Assembly (NCBI RefSeq): GCF_022230955.1
Contig: NZ_JAKKFI010000050.1
Coordinates: 95,238 to 159,237 of the forward strand
DNA from: Micromonospora cabrerizensis
GTDB lineage: Bacteria; Actinomycetota; Actinomycetes; Mycobacteriales; Micromonosporaceae
DNA: 64,000 nt
Direction of reading: 5' to 3'
Shown: piece by piece, positions 9,034-18,367 of the stretch
Numbering within the stretch: position 1 is the first letter of the stretch
How the letters are laid out: every line of letters begins with the position of its first letter
The notes under the pieces: model-generated
The model's input: the letters and a program-made list of their open reading frames with translations, nothing else
Databases searched by the model: none
What the model was told of the DNA's origin: nothing
Position numbers and translations under genes: made by a program

Positions 9034-10701
9034 TCAGCGCAGGACGAATGCCGGCGGGCTGGCCGGGCTCTCGTTGGCCGACCGGTCGAGCGCGGTCAGT
9101 TGGTAGGTGTAGCGCTTACCGGGCACGGCCGACGTGTCCACCCAGGACTGCGCGCCGCCGGGCGTGGCCCGGACGGTGTCGACCAGGTGCGCGGCGTCCG
9201 CCGTGCCACACCGGCCGGGCAGGGTGGTGCCGTCGAACCGGTAGATCGCGTACGAGGTGGCGGTGCCGAGTGGCCGCACACCGTCCGCCGGTTGACGCCA
9301 GGTCAGCCGTACTCCGTCGGCCTGTCGGGCCGCCTTGGTGACCACCGGGAAGAGCAGCGGCCTGGCCGGCAGGTGCGTCATGGCCGGCACCAGCGCGGGC
9401 CGGGAGTAGTGGTCGGCGGCGTAGATGTCGGTGGCGCCGAGCCGGTTGGCCCGCACCTGGACGGCGGAGAAGTGCACGTTGCCCTGCACCTCCGGGTACG
9501 ACCGGTTGAGCGTCAGGTGGTCGGACAGCTCACGCGGGTTCTGCCAGAACGGCCCGTACGCCGGGTCGCCGCTCTTGTAGTCGGCCTGGCCGATGTAGAG
9601 CTGCACGCGGGTGCCGCGCACCGTCTCGGCCCACCACGGGACGAGTCGGGCGTAGTCGGCGGCCGGGTACTGGCCGATGTACCAGTAGAGCTGCGGCACC
9701 ACGTAGTCGATCCACTCCTGCTTGACCCACTTACGGGTGTCGGCGGAGATGATGTCGTACGACTGGCTGCCGGTGGTGTCCGAGCCGAGCGGGTCGGCGG
9801 TCTGGTTGCGCCAGATGCCGAACGGGCTGACCCCGAACTTCACCCACGGCTTCGCCGCCTTGATCCTGCCGCTCATCTCCTGGATCAGCAGGTTGATGTT
9901 GTCCCGCCGCCAGTCCGCCCGGTCGGTGAAGCCCCGGTTGTGGGCGGCGAAGGTGGCGTCGTCGGGGACCTGGTAGGTGCCACTGGGGTACGGGTAGAAG
10001 TAGTCGTCGAAGTGCACGCCGTCGATGTCGTACCGGCTGACCGCGTCCATCATCGCGGTCTGCACGAACTCGCGTACCTCGGGAATGCCGGGGTTGTAGT
10101 AGAGCCGGCTGCCGGCCACGCCGGCCGGCGGGTAGGCGAAGGTCCAGTCGGGGTGCTGCCGGGCCGGGTGGCCGGGCGCGAGCTGGGTGAGGTCCGCGCC
10201 GGCGCCGCCGGGGGCTGGCATGGAGACGCGGTACGGGTTGAACCAGGCGTGGAACTCCAGGTTGCGCTTGTGCGCCTCGTCGACGAGGAAGGCCAGCGGG
10301 TCCCAGCCGGGATCCTGCCCACGGGTGCCGGTCAGGTACTCCGACCAGGGCTCGTACGGGGAGGGCCAGAGGGCGTCGGCGGTGGGCCGGACCTGCACCA
10401 CGACGGCGTTGTGGTGCAGTCGGTCGGCAAGGTCGAGCAGTTCCCGATATTCGGCCTGCTGGGCGGCGACCCGGTCCGGGCTGGTCTGGGATGCCTTGCT
10501 GGGCCAGTCGATGTTGACCACCGACGAGATCCACATGGCCCGGAACTGCCGCTTCGGCGTGGCCGGGTCGGTGGTGCAGGTGGTGCTGGAGGTGCCGGTG
10601 GTGCTGGTGGCGTCGGGTGCCGCGTGTGCGGGGGTGGCGGCGACGAGGCTGCCGAACAGGGCGGTGATCAGCCCGGCGGCTGCGAGGCGGGTTGGCTTCA
10701 T
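9034..10701 (-). CDS. Secreted GHL10-type glycoside hydrolase (YddW/DUF187 family)
   Basis: Starts at ATG 10701 (MKPTRLAAAG) with GGAGG ten bases ahead; 555 residues. A Sec signal peptide (about 1-30, ending TPAHAA) precedes a TIM-barrel hydrolase-like domain: FRAMWISSVVNIDWP, VVVQVRPTADALWPSPYEPWS, FHAWFNPYR, and GVHFDDYFYP with the Asp pair near the barrel's active face. The C-terminal 100 residues look like a fibronectin type III domain (RLTWRQPADG, SYAIYRFDG). Family members include Slr0488- and YddW-like proteins thought to act on peptidoglycan or cell-surface glycans; the exact substrate cannot be read here. It is divergent from the APC permease. Confidence 0.87.
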   Translation of the reverse strand: MKPTRLAAAGLITALFGSLVAATPAHAAPDATSTTGTSSTTCTTDPATPKRQFRAMWISSVVNIDWPSKASQTSPDRVAAQQAEYRELLDLADRLHHNAVVVQVRPTADALWPSPYEPWSEYLTGTRGQDPGWDPLAFLVDEAHKRNLEFHAWFNPYRVSMPAPGGAGADLTQLAPGHPARQHPDWTFAYPPAGVAGSRLYYNPGIPEVREFVQTAMMDAVSRYDIDGVHFDDYFYPYPSGTYQVPDDATFAAHNRGFTDRADWRRDNINLLIQEMSGRIKAAKPWVKFGVSPFGIWRNQTADPLGSDTTGSQSYDIISADTRKWVKQEWIDYVVPQLYWYIGQYPAADYARLVPWWAETVRGTRVQLYIGQADYKSGDPAYGPFWQNPRELSDHLTLNRSYPEVQGNVHFSAVQVRANRLGATDIYAADHYSRPALVPAMTHLPARPLLFPVVTKAARQADGVRLTWRQPADGVRPLGTATSYAIYRFDGTTLPGRCGTADAAHLVDTVRATPGGAQSWVDTSAVPGKRYTYQLTALDRSANESPASPPAFVLR

Positions 10702-10904
10702 GCGGTGTGTCCCTCCGTTGGGGCTCCCGTGTGATGAGCGCGGCACCTTCGGCAAGATTCGCCGATGGCTATCTACCGCTGGTAGGAAATTTTCACAATC
10801 GGGCCGTTCCCGCAAGGGTCAGTGGTTGACCATTCCCGCCGCTGGGTAGCAACGCCGGTCACCGGCCGCCGCGGAGGTGGTCGCACGGTGGGAGGGGTGA
10901 GCGC

Positions 10905-12401
10905 ATGTCCGTGCTGCGGACAAAACCGATCAAGGACGTGATAGCCCAGGGTGAGGCCGACGGCAGCGACGGCCAGCTCGGGCTGAAGAGACGGCTCGGC
11001 GCGGTCGACCTCACCGGCTTCGGCATCGGCATCGTGATCGGCACCGGCATCTTCACCCTCACCGGGATCGAGGCCCGCGACAGCGCCGGACCGGGCGTGG
11101 TGATCTCCTTCGCCATCGCCGGCGTGGTGGCCCTGCTGGCCGCGCTCTGCTACGCCGAGCTGGCCTCCAGCGTGCCGACCGCGGGCAGCGCCTACACCTA
11201 CGCGTACGCCACGATGGGCGAGATCGTCGCCTGGATCATCGGCTGGGACCTGCTGCTGGAGTTCGCGCTCGGCGCCGCCGTGGTGGCCCGCGGCTGGTCC
11301 GGCTACCTGGCCGAACTGCTCGACCTGCCGACCCGCTGGTTCGGCGAGGAGGGCAGCACCGTCAACGTCGGTGCCATCGCCATCGTGCTGATCCTCGGCA
11401 TCGTCGCGATCGTCGGCATCCGGGAGTCCGCCCGGATCACCAACCTGCTGGTGCTGGTCAAGGTGGCCATCTGCGTCTTCGTGGTGGTGGCCGGCCTGTT
11501 CTTCGTCAAGGCCGCCAACCTCACCCCGTTCATCCCGCCGGCCGAGCCCGCGGGCAGCGGCGACGACGGCATCAAGCAGCCGGTCACGCAGGCGCTCTTC
11601 GGGCTGGAGCCGTCCGTCTTCGGCTTCGTCGGGGTGCTCAGCGCCGCCGCGGTGGTCTTCTTCGCGTACACCGGCTTCGAGGCCGTGGCCAACCTGGGTG
11701 AGGAGACGAAGAAGCCCAAGCGGGACCTCACCCTGGGTCTGCTCGGCACCCTGCTGATCTCCACCGTGCTGTACATCGGCGTCTCGCTGGTGGTGGTCGG
11801 GATGGTGCCCTACACCGAGATCGACCGGGGCGCCCCGATCGCGTCGGCGTTCGAGTCGGTCGGCGCGGGCTGGGCGGCCGTGCTGGTCTCCATCGCCGCG
11901 GTCGCCGGCCTGACCAGCGTCATCCTGGTCGACCTGGTGGCGATGGGCCGGATCGGGTTCGCCATCGCCCGGGACGGGCTGATCCCGCCCTCGATCGCGA
12001 AGGTGCACCCGCGCTGGGGCACCCCGTACCGGATCTCCGCGATCATGACGGTGGCGGTCGCGCTGCTGGCCGGTTTCCTGCCGCTGTCCGCGCTGGCCGA
12101 CCTGGTGAGTATCGGCGCGCTCTGCGCGTTCGTGCTCGTGTCGGTCGCGGTGCCGATCCTGCGCCGCAAGCGCCCGGACCTGGAGCGGCCGTTCCGGGTG
12201 CCGTTCTCCCCGGTGCTGCCGATCGTCTCCGCGCTGGCCTGCTTCTACCTGATGCTCAACCTGTCGGTGGAGACCTGGCTGCGGTTCCTGGCCTGGATGC
12301 TGCTCGGCGCGCTGATCTACTTCGGTTACGGCCACCGCCGCAACCGGCTGGCCCAGCACGAGCCGGCGGTCGCCCCGGCCCCGCGCGAGCCGACCAACTG
12401 A
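10905..12401 (+). CDS. APC-superfamily amino acid permease
   Basis: 498 residues, ATG at 10905 behind GGGAGGGG. The first membrane segment has the APC/CAT motif GFGIGIVIGTGIFTLTGI (about residues 38-55), followed by AGPGVVISFAIAGVVALLAALCYAELASSVP, the conserved TM2/TM3 signature of cationic amino acid transporters. About 12 hydrophobic segments can be counted. VFFAYTGFEAVANLGEETKKPKRDL is the usual TM6-loop motif. It likely imports an amino acid (lysine/arginine-type or broad) with proton or sodium coupling. Substrate is not determined by sequence. It ends at a hairpin shared with the convergent GH43 gene. Confidence 0.9.
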   Translation: MSVLRTKPIKDVIAQGEADGSDGQLGLKRRLGAVDLTGFGIGIVIGTGIFTLTGIEARDSAGPGVVISFAIAGVVALLAALCYAELASSVPTAGSAYTYAYATMGEIVAWIIGWDLLLEFALGAAVVARGWSGYLAELLDLPTRWFGEEGSTVNVGAIAIVLILGIVAIVGIRESARITNLLVLVKVAICVFVVVAGLFFVKAANLTPFIPPAEPAGSGDDGIKQPVTQALFGLEPSVFGFVGVLSAAAVVFFAYTGFEAVANLGEETKKPKRDLTLGLLGTLLISTVLYIGVSLVVVGMVPYTEIDRGAPIASAFESVGAGWAAVLVSIAAVAGLTSVILVDLVAMGRIGFAIARDGLIPPSIAKVHPRWGTPYRISAIMTVAVALLAGFLPLSALADLVSIGALCAFVLVSVAVPILRRKRPDLERPFRVPFSPVLPIVSALACFYLMLNLSVETWLRFLAWMLLGALIYFGYGHRRNRLAQHEPAVAPAPREPTN

Positions 12402-12408
12402 CCGACAC

Positions 12409-12443
12409 GTGCGGAAGGGCCCCAGCCCCGGGGCCCTCCGCAC
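12409..12443. terminator. Bidirectional terminator between APC permease and GH43 gene
   Basis: Stem GTGCGG(A)AGGGCCCC (12409-12423) pairs with GGGGCCCTCCGCAC (12430-12443) with one bulged A and a 6-nt loop. It sits in the 49-bp gap between the two convergent stop codons, so it can serve both transcripts. Confidence 0.8.
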
Positions 12444-12450
12444 GGTCAGC

Positions 12451-13479
12451 TCAGGGGCGGGGCTGCGGCGTGGCCGTCGGGCCCTTGACGACCGGCCTGC
12501 CGTCGACCCAGGTCACCTCGTCGAGCCACACCTGCCGACCCGGGTCGGTGCTGCCCTCCTGGCCGGGCGGCCAGGCGTGGTACAGCAGCCAGGTCCGCCC
12601 GTCCCTGACCACCATCGACGCGTGGCCGGGGCCCGAGGCGGCCTCGTTGCTCTTCAGGATCGGGTTCTCGGCGGCCTTCACACACGGGCCGGTCGGGCCC
12701 TCGCAGACCGCGTAGCCCTCGGCGTACTCCGCCTTGTCGTACGCGTTGGCGGCGAAGAAGAGCAGCAGCCGACCGTCCTGACGGTGGAAGAACGGCCCCT
12801 CGATGAGGGTGCCCTCCCAGGGCTCGGTCTGCTTCAGCAGCTTCGTCGGCTCGCCGACGAGGGTCAGGCCGTCGTCGGCGAGGCGCTGCGAGAAGAGCCA
12901 GGTGTCCACCCCTATCGCGTTGCCGTCGTTCTTCCACAGCAGCCACAGGCTGCCGTCGGTGTCCCGGTACGGGCTGGCGTCGATCGCCCCGCCCAGGTCT
13001 GCCTGGCAGATCAGCGGGCCGTCAGAGTCGTCGGAGTACGGCCCCTGCGGCGCGCTGGCCACGGCCCGCCCGACGCACTGCCGCCCGGCTTCCCGGCCGG
13101 CGACCGTGTAGTAGAGCAGGAACCTGTCCGGTGCGAGCTGGACCGCCTCGGGCGCCCAGGTTTTGCCGGCGTCCGCCCAGTCGGGCAGCGTCGGCAGGGC
13201 ATCACCGGCCTCGGTCCATTCCACCAGGTCGGTCGAGGTGAGCACCGGGACGTTGCGGCCGCCGGAGTTGGTGTGGAACAGGTACCAGGTGTCGCCCACC
13301 TGGATCGCCTGCGGGTCCGGGGCGTCGGTCTTCACGACCGGGTTGGTGAACACGCTGGAGTCGCTCCCGCTGCTCGTGGTGGGGGTGGGTTCGATGTCGT
13401 CGGAACAGCCCGCGACGAGCAACGCGGCGGCGAGAACGATCGCCGCCGCGCCACGTCGCCGGGCGGTCGTACGCGTCAT
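12451..13479 (-). CDS. GH43-family glycosidase lipoprotein (arabinan-degrading)
   Basis: Start at ATG 13479, overlapping the stop of the permease gene by 4 bp (ATGA), so the two are translationally coupled. 342 residues. A lipoprotein signal ends LLVAGCSDD (Cys about residue 25), placing the enzyme on the outer face of the membrane. The five-bladed propeller motifs of GH43 are visible: FTNPVVKTDAPDPQAI with the base Asp, GGAIDASPYRD with the pKa-tuning Asp, and LIEGPFFHR with the acid Glu. Given the neighbouring GH51 enzyme and LacI operator it most likely trims arabinan or arabinoxylan side chains outside the cell. Endo- versus exo-action is not resolved. Confidence 0.9.
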   Translation of the reverse strand: MTRTTARRRGAAAIVLAAALLVAGCSDDIEPTPTTSSGSDSSVFTNPVVKTDAPDPQAIQVGDTWYLFHTNSGGRNVPVLTSTDLVEWTEAGDALPTLPDWADAGKTWAPEAVQLAPDRFLLYYTVAGREAGRQCVGRAVASAPQGPYSDDSDGPLICQADLGGAIDASPYRDTDGSLWLLWKNDGNAIGVDTWLFSQRLADDGLTLVGEPTKLLKQTEPWEGTLIEGPFFHRQDGRLLLFFAANAYDKAEYAEGYAVCEGPTGPCVKAAENPILKSNEAASGPGHASMVVRDGRTWLLYHAWPPGQEGSTDPGRQVWLDEVTWVDGRPVVKGPTATPQPRP

Positions 13480-14333
13480 CCCTTCAGACCGCTGCGGGAG
13501 ACACCCTGGATGATGTGCCGCTGGGCCAGCACGAAGAGGATCAGCACCGGCAGGCTGGCCAGCACGGCACCCGCCATGATCACCGGGTAGTCGGTGACGT
13601 ACGAGCCCTGGAGCAGGCCCAGGCCCGGCGGCAGGGTGAGCTTCTCCGGGCTGAACAGCACGAAGATCGGCCAGAGGAAGTCGTTCCAGTTGGTGAGGAA
13701 CGACAGCACGGCCAGGGTGGCCAGCGCCGGCCTGGACAGCGGCAGCACCACCTTGTAGAAGATCTGCCACTGGTTGGCGCCGTCCAGCGTGGCGGCCTCC
13801 TCCAGCTCGTTCGGCAGGGAGAGGAAGAACTGCCGCAGGAAGAACACCCCGAACGCGCTGGCCGCGCCGGGCACCACGACCACGGCGAGGGTGTCGATCC
13901 AGTTGAGCTGGTCGACGATCAGGAAGTTCGGGATGATCAGCGAGGTCGGCGGGATGAACAGCGTCCCGACGATCAGCGCGAAGGTGACCCCGCGCCCCCG
14001 GAACTTCAGCCGGGCCAGGGAGTACGCGGCCATCGAGGCGGTCACCAGCACCAGCGCCGAGTGCAGCGTGGCGGCCACCATGCTGTTGAGGAACCAGCGC
14101 AGCACCGGGTTCGCCGAGTTGTTGAGGATCTGCTCGTAGCCGTAACCGGCAAGCGGGTTCGGCAGCCAGCTCGGTGGGATCTGCTGGGCGGCGGTGTAGG
14201 TCTTCAGCGAGGTGATGACCATCCACACCAGCGGGACCAGGAAGATCAGGGCCAGGGCGACCAGGGTGGCGTAGAGCCCGACCCGGCGCAGCCCCGGTGT
14301 GGGGCCGTCGGTGGTCGGCGTGGGCGTCGTCAT
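13476..14333 (-). CDS. Carbohydrate ABC transporter permease (MalG type)
   Basis: 285 residues with six predicted membrane segments. The cytoplasmic EAA loop is EEAATLDGANQWQIFYKVVLPLSRPA, the site that docks the ATPase. It is the second of two permeases in this operon, 10 bp after the MalF-type gene and overlapping the GH43 gene by 4 bp. Together with the binding protein it should import arabinose-containing oligosaccharides. No ATPase gene is present in the cluster, so a shared MsiK-type ATPase encoded elsewhere is the likely partner; this is known for many actinobacterial sugar ABC systems and inferred here. Confidence 0.93.
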   Translation of the reverse strand: MTTPTPTTDGPTPGLRRVGLYATLVALALIFLVPLVWMVITSLKTYTAAQQIPPSWLPNPLAGYGYEQILNNSANPVLRWFLNSMVAATLHSALVLVTASMAAYSLARLKFRGRGVTFALIVGTLFIPPTSLIIPNFLIVDQLNWIDTLAVVVVPGAASAFGVFFLRQFFLSLPNELEEAATLDGANQWQIFYKVVLPLSRPALATLAVLSFLTNWNDFLWPIFVLFSPEKLTLPPGLGLLQGSYVTDYPVIMAGAVLASLPVLILFVLAQRHIIQGVSRSGLKG

Positions 14334-14343
14334 GGCGGTCCCC

Positions 14344-15309
14344 TCAGTCTTCCTTGTAGCGGAAGAGGCGGAAGTTGGCGATGCTCACGACCGCCAGCAG
14401 CAGCGCGAACACGATGCTCATCGCGGCGGCGCGACCGGCGTTGTTGTTGCGCAGGCCCTCCTCGACGATGAACCACACCACCGTGCGGGTCTCCGTGCCG
14501 GGCGTCCCCTGGGTGATCAGGAACGACTGGCCGAACATGTTCGCCGAGGCGAGCACGGTCGTCGTGATCACGAAGAGCAGCACCGGCCGCAGCCCGGGAA
14601 GGGTGACGTTGCGGAATCGCTGCCACGCGTTCGCGCCGTCCATCCGGGCCGCCTCGTACAGCTCCGGCGAGATGTCCTGGAGGCCGGCCAGGTAGATCAC
14701 CGCGTTGAAGCCGGAGGTCCACCAGACGGTCACCCCGACCAGCGAGATCCACGCCCACGGCATGTTCGTCACCCAGGGGGTGTCCGACGGCAACCCGACC
14801 ACGCCGAGGAGCCGGTTGACCAGGCCCAGGTTGGCGTCGAGCAGGAACCGCCAGAGCAGGCCGATCACCGCGACACCGAGCACGTACGGCGCGAAGTAGA
14901 TCGCCCGGAAGAACGTGCGGCCCGGGAAGGAGCGGTTGAGCAGCAGTGCCAACCCCAGCGGTACGACCACCAGCAGCGGCACCGACAGCACCGTGAAGAT
15001 CGCGGTGGCCCGGATGCTCTGCCACCAGTCGCCGTAGACGGCGGAGTCGCTGGAGAAGAGCTGCTTGTAGTTGTCCAACCCGACGAACGGCCGGTTGGGC
15101 AGTTGGAAGTCCCACTGGTGCACGCTCAGCCAGAGGCCGAGGATGATCGGCAGCAGGCCGAACACCCCGAACAGGACCAGGTAGGGGGCGAGGAACAGAT
15201 ATGGCGTCGCCCGTCCGGTCCGACCCGCCGAGGCGGCCCGGCGGGCTGCTTTGGCCGCCGGGGGCGGCGCGTCACCGCGCGCCGCCCCGACCTCGATCAC
15301 GTCCGCCAC
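14344..15309 (-). CDS. Carbohydrate ABC transporter permease (MalF type)
   Basis: 321 residues starting at GTG 15309, with a GGGAG site overlapping the stop of the binding-protein gene. An Ala-rich cytoplasmic N-terminus (about 30 residues) is followed by six membrane helices. The EAA loop reads YEAARMDGANAWQRFRNVTLPGLRP. Typical of the inner-membrane channel subunit pairing with the MalG-type gene downstream. Its place between the binding protein and second permease is the standard order for actinobacterial oligosaccharide importers. Confidence 0.93.
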   Translation of the reverse strand: MADVIEVGAARGDAPPPAAKAARRAASAGRTGRATPYLFLAPYLVLFGVFGLLPIILGLWLSVHQWDFQLPNRPFVGLDNYKQLFSSDSAVYGDWWQSIRATAIFTVLSVPLLVVVPLGLALLLNRSFPGRTFFRAIYFAPYVLGVAVIGLLWRFLLDANLGLVNRLLGVVGLPSDTPWVTNMPWAWISLVGVTVWWTSGFNAVIYLAGLQDISPELYEAARMDGANAWQRFRNVTLPGLRPVLLFVITTTVLASANMFGQSFLITQGTPGTETRTVVWFIVEEGLRNNNAGRAAAMSIVFALLLAVVSIANFRLFRYKED

Positions 15310-15315
15310 GGGGTA

Positions 15316-16644
15316 TCAGCTCCCGTACTTCTTGCGGTTGTCCTCGAGCTGCTTGTTGGCCTTCGCCACACCGTCGTCGAGTGCCTGCTTGGGCGACTTC
15401 TTGCCCAGCGCGGCCTCGTTGAAGGAGTTGTAGAAGGTGGTCATGACCTCGCCGAGACCCGGGGCCGCCGGCGGGAACGCCGCGTACTCCAGCTCGGGGG
15501 CGAGCGACGAGATCTCCGGCAGCGCCTTGAACTCGGCGCCCTCGCGGACGGCCTTACGGGCCGGCACCTGGCCGCCCTTCGCCCAGTCCAGCGAGTGCTC
15601 GCTGAGCCAGTTGATGAAGACCTTCGCGCCGGAGACCTTGTTGGCGTCGTTGGCCCGCTGCTTCACGATGGTGAAGTTGTGCGAGTTGGCCCACGCGGCC
15701 GGCTTGCTGCCGATCTGCGGGAGCGGGGCGACGCCCCACTGCACCTCGGGGCTCTTCTTCAGATCGTTGATCTGCCAGATGCCGTTCCAGGTGAAGGCGT
15801 TCTTGCCGCTCTTGAACGACAGGTAGTCGGCGTCCTGACCGACGTTGGCCGGCGAGAAGCCCTGCTTGATCATGTCGACCAGCCAGGTGCACGCCTCGAC
15901 CGCCGGGTCCGAGTTGAAGGTGGCCTTGGCGACCTCGGCGTCGAACAGGGTGGCGCCCCACTGGTTGAGCAGCGAGTAGAAGGTCATGCCGCCGGTGAAC
16001 TGGAACGGGCTGACCCAGAAGCCCTGGATGCCGGCCTTCTTCAGCTCGGTCAGCGCGGCGACGTAGTCGTCCTTGGTCGTCGGCGGCTTGTTCGGGTCCA
16101 GGCCGGCCTTCTGCATGACGCTCTTGTTGTAGTAGAAGCCCAGCGGGTGCATGTCCAGGGGGATGCCGTACCGCTTGTTGTTGTAGAGCCCGCCCTTCCA
16201 CACCGTGGGGGCGAAGTCGCCCTCGGCGAGCTCCAGGTTCTTGGCCACGTCGTCCAGCTCGGTGATCACGCCGCGGGCGGCGAAGGTGGCGAGCTGGTCC
16301 ATGTGCATGACCGCGATGTCCGGGCCGTTGCCGCTGGAGGCCGCGCCGGGGAGCTTGTTGTAGTAGTCCTCCCACTGGTACGTGGCCACCGACACGGCGA
16401 TGTTCTTGTGCTCGGTGTTGAACTGGTTCACCAGCGTCTTGAAGATCTCGCCGTCACCGCCGGTGAAGCCGTTCCACAGCTTCAGGTCCACCTTGGGGCC
16501 GGTGTACTCCTTGCCCCCGTTGCCCGCGGCCGGGCCGGAGGCGCTGTCGTCGCTGCCGCAGCCCGCGAGCGTCAGCGAGGCCGCGGCGCCGAGTCCGAGA
16601 CCGAGGCCGAGCAGGCGACGCCGGCTCATGTCGTTCTGGATCAT
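15316..16644 (-). CDS. Sugar ABC transporter substrate-binding lipoprotein
   Basis: 442 residues; ATG 16644 is preceded by AAGGAG. The N-terminus MSRRRLLGLGLGLG...TLAGC holds a twin-arginine motif and a lipobox (Cys about residue 29), suggesting Tat export of a folded lipoprotein. The rest fits family 1 solute-binding proteins (VDLKLWNGFTGGDGEIFKTLVNQFN, GPDIAVMHMDQLATFA, FTWNGIWQINDL). It captures the oligosaccharide for the two downstream permeases. The gene follows the GH51 gene by 61 bp, in the same direction, so co-transcription from the promoter at 18.3 kb is likely. Confidence 0.93.
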   Translation of the reverse strand: MIQNDMSRRRLLGLGLGLGAAASLTLAGCGSDDSASGPAAGNGGKEYTGPKVDLKLWNGFTGGDGEIFKTLVNQFNTEHKNIAVSVATYQWEDYYNKLPGAASSGNGPDIAVMHMDQLATFAARGVITELDDVAKNLELAEGDFAPTVWKGGLYNNKRYGIPLDMHPLGFYYNKSVMQKAGLDPNKPPTTKDDYVAALTELKKAGIQGFWVSPFQFTGGMTFYSLLNQWGATLFDAEVAKATFNSDPAVEACTWLVDMIKQGFSPANVGQDADYLSFKSGKNAFTWNGIWQINDLKKSPEVQWGVAPLPQIGSKPAAWANSHNFTIVKQRANDANKVSGAKVFINWLSEHSLDWAKGGQVPARKAVREGAEFKALPEISSLAPELEYAAFPPAAPGLGEVMTTFYNSFNEAALGKKSPKQALDDGVAKANKQLEDNRKKYGS

Positions 16645-16705
16645 GCTTTATCTCTCCTTGAGGGGGAACGGAATGAATTGTGCCTGCTCAGAACCGGTGT
16701 GACAC

Positions 16706-18220
16706 CTACGCGTTGGCCGGGCCGAAGCGGAGCACGCTCCAGGACACGGCGGGCAGGCGCACGGTGCACCGGCCGCCGTCGGGGGTGGGGGTGGGCAGAT
16801 CCCGAGGCGTCACCCGGTCGGGGTCGGCCTCGGTGTTCGTCGCCGACGGGTCGGACCCGGCAGCGATGCTCTGGAAGGAATAACCGGATAGTCCTGGCAG
16901 ACCGCGCAAATCGATGTCCAATGCGAGGTCCGTCTGGTCCCGGTTGACCGCGAACACGGTCAGCTCGCCGGTCTCCTCGTCGTGCACGGCGACGGTGTCG
17001 AGCACCGGCACGTCCCCGTACTTCTTCGTGTCGTAGCGCGGCGACACCGGGTCGGTGCGCAGCACGGTGCCCCGGGCGTACCGGGCGGTCAGCGCGAAGG
17101 GGTGGAAGATGCTCTGCCGCCAGGCCGGGCCGCCGTTGCGGGTGCGGATCGGCGCGATCACGTTGGCCAGCTGGGCCTGCGCGGCCACCCCGACCCGGTC
17201 CGCGTGGCGCAGCAGGGTGATCAGCAGGTCGCCGACGACCACCGCGTCGACGGCGGTGAAGTCGTCCTCGATCAGCGCCGGGGCCTCGACCCAGCCGCGC
17301 CGGTCCAGGTCGGCCTGGAGGCGGGACTCGTACCAGACGTTCCACTCGTCGAAGGAGATCTTCAGCTTGCGCTTGTGCCGCTGCTTGGCGGCCACGTGGT
17401 CGGCGGTCGCGACCACCTCGGTGATGAAGTTGTCCATGTCGACGGCCGAGGCCAGGATGCTGGCCTGGTCGCCGTCGGACGGGTCGTAGTAGGTGTGCGC
17501 CGAGATGTAGTCGACGTGCTCGTAGGTGTGCTCCAGCACCGTCGCCTCCCAGGAGGCGAAGGTGGGCATCCGCCGGTTGGAGCTGCCGCAGGCGATCAGG
17601 CTGATCGACGGGTCGATCATCTTCATCGCGCGGGCGGCCTCGGCGGCGACGCGGCCGTACTCGTCGGCGGTCTTGTGGCCGACCTGCCACGGGCCGTCCA
17701 TCTCGTTGCCCAGGCACCACAGCCGCACCCCGTACGGGTCCTCGGCGCCGTGCTTGCGTCGCAGGTCGGACAGCTCCGTGCCGCCCGGGTGGTTGGCGTA
17801 CTCCAGCAGGTCCAGTGCCTCCTGGACCCCGCGCGTGCCGAGGTTGACCGCCATCATCGGCTCGACGCCGGCCTCGGCGGCCCAGGTCATGAACTCGTCC
17901 AGCCCGAACGCGTTGGTCTCGATCGTCTTCCAGGCCAGGTCGAGCCGGCGGGGCCGGTTGCCGACCGGGCCGACCCCGTCCTCCCAGCGGTAGCCGGAGA
18001 CGAAGTTGCCGCCCGGGTAGCGGACCACCGAGACGCCCAGCTCACGGGTCAGGTCCAGCACGTCGCGGCGCAGGCCGCGGGAGTCGGCGTTGGGGTGGCC
18101 GGGCTCGTAGATGCCGCCGTAGACGCACCGCCCCATGTGCTCGACGAATGAGCCGAAGAGGCGTCGGTCGGCCGGGCCGATGGAGAAGGCCGGGTCGATC
18201 GTCAGCTGCGCGGTCCGCAA
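16706..18220 (-). CDS. GH51 alpha-L-arabinofuranosidase (intracellular)
   Basis: I place the start at TTG 18220 (reads LRTAQLTIDPAF), which has AGGTGG 8-13 bases upstream; an ATG at 18274 is in frame but has no ribosome site. About 504 residues, no signal peptide, so cytoplasmic. GH51 hallmarks: RLFGSFVEHMGRCVYGGIYEPGHP, RYPGGNFVSGYRWEDGVGP, WCLGNEMDGPW with the acid/base Glu, and KISFDEWNVWY with the nucleophile Glu. It releases arabinose from imported arabino-oligosaccharides. First gene of the locus and divergent from the LacI regulator, whose paired operator covers its promoter. Confidence 0.95.
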   Translation of the reverse strand: MRTAQLTIDPAFSIGPADRRLFGSFVEHMGRCVYGGIYEPGHPNADSRGLRRDVLDLTRELGVSVVRYPGGNFVSGYRWEDGVGPVGNRPRRLDLAWKTIETNAFGLDEFMTWAAEAGVEPMMAVNLGTRGVQEALDLLEYANHPGGTELSDLRRKHGAEDPYGVRLWCLGNEMDGPWQVGHKTADEYGRVAAEAARAMKMIDPSISLIACGSSNRRMPTFASWEATVLEHTYEHVDYISAHTYYDPSDGDQASILASAVDMDNFITEVVATADHVAAKQRHKRKLKISFDEWNVWYESRLQADLDRRGWVEAPALIEDDFTAVDAVVVGDLLITLLRHADRVGVAAQAQLANVIAPIRTRNGGPAWRQSIFHPFALTARYARGTVLRTDPVSPRYDTKKYGDVPVLDTVAVHDEETGELTVFAVNRDQTDLALDIDLRGLPGLSGYSFQSIAAGSDPSATNTEADPDRVTPRDLPTPTPDGGRCTVRLPAVSWSVLRFGPANA

Positions 18221-18287
18221 GGGGGTGCCACCTTTCCTCGTGCCGATGCCCGGGTGAGCGCGGTCACCGTTCACCCGGTGTCCATCG

Positions 18288-18317
18288 TTTCTACAACGTT
18301 GTAGGCAACGTTGTAAA
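18288..18317. promoter_or_regulatory. Double LacI-type operator overlapping divergent promoters
   Basis: A perfect 12-bp palindrome TACAACGTTGTA (18292-18303) is followed by a second CAACGTTG core (18306-18313), with centres 12 bp apart. CpG-centred palindromes of this type are classic LacI-family operators. On the minus strand TTTACA (18317-18312) and TAGAAA (18293-18288), 18 bp apart, form a plausible promoter for the GH51 operon. On the plus strand TTGTAA (18311-18316) and TATGGT (18333-18338), 16 bp apart, suit the regulator gene. One repressor could block both. Confidence 0.85.
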
Positions 18318-18367
18318 GGGCTGATGACGAGGTATGGTGCGCTGGGTTACATCGGGGAGGTTGCGGA

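Noticed and set aside
10773..10785. CTACC-GCT-GGTAG as operator between the hydrolase and APC genes
   Set aside because: Five-base arms are too short to separate from chance, and no second copy is seen.
12451..14226. Single long protein joining permease-frame sequence to GH43
   Set aside because: The upstream part is the permease gene read out of frame; the GH43 lipoprotein has its own start with ATGA overlap at 13479.
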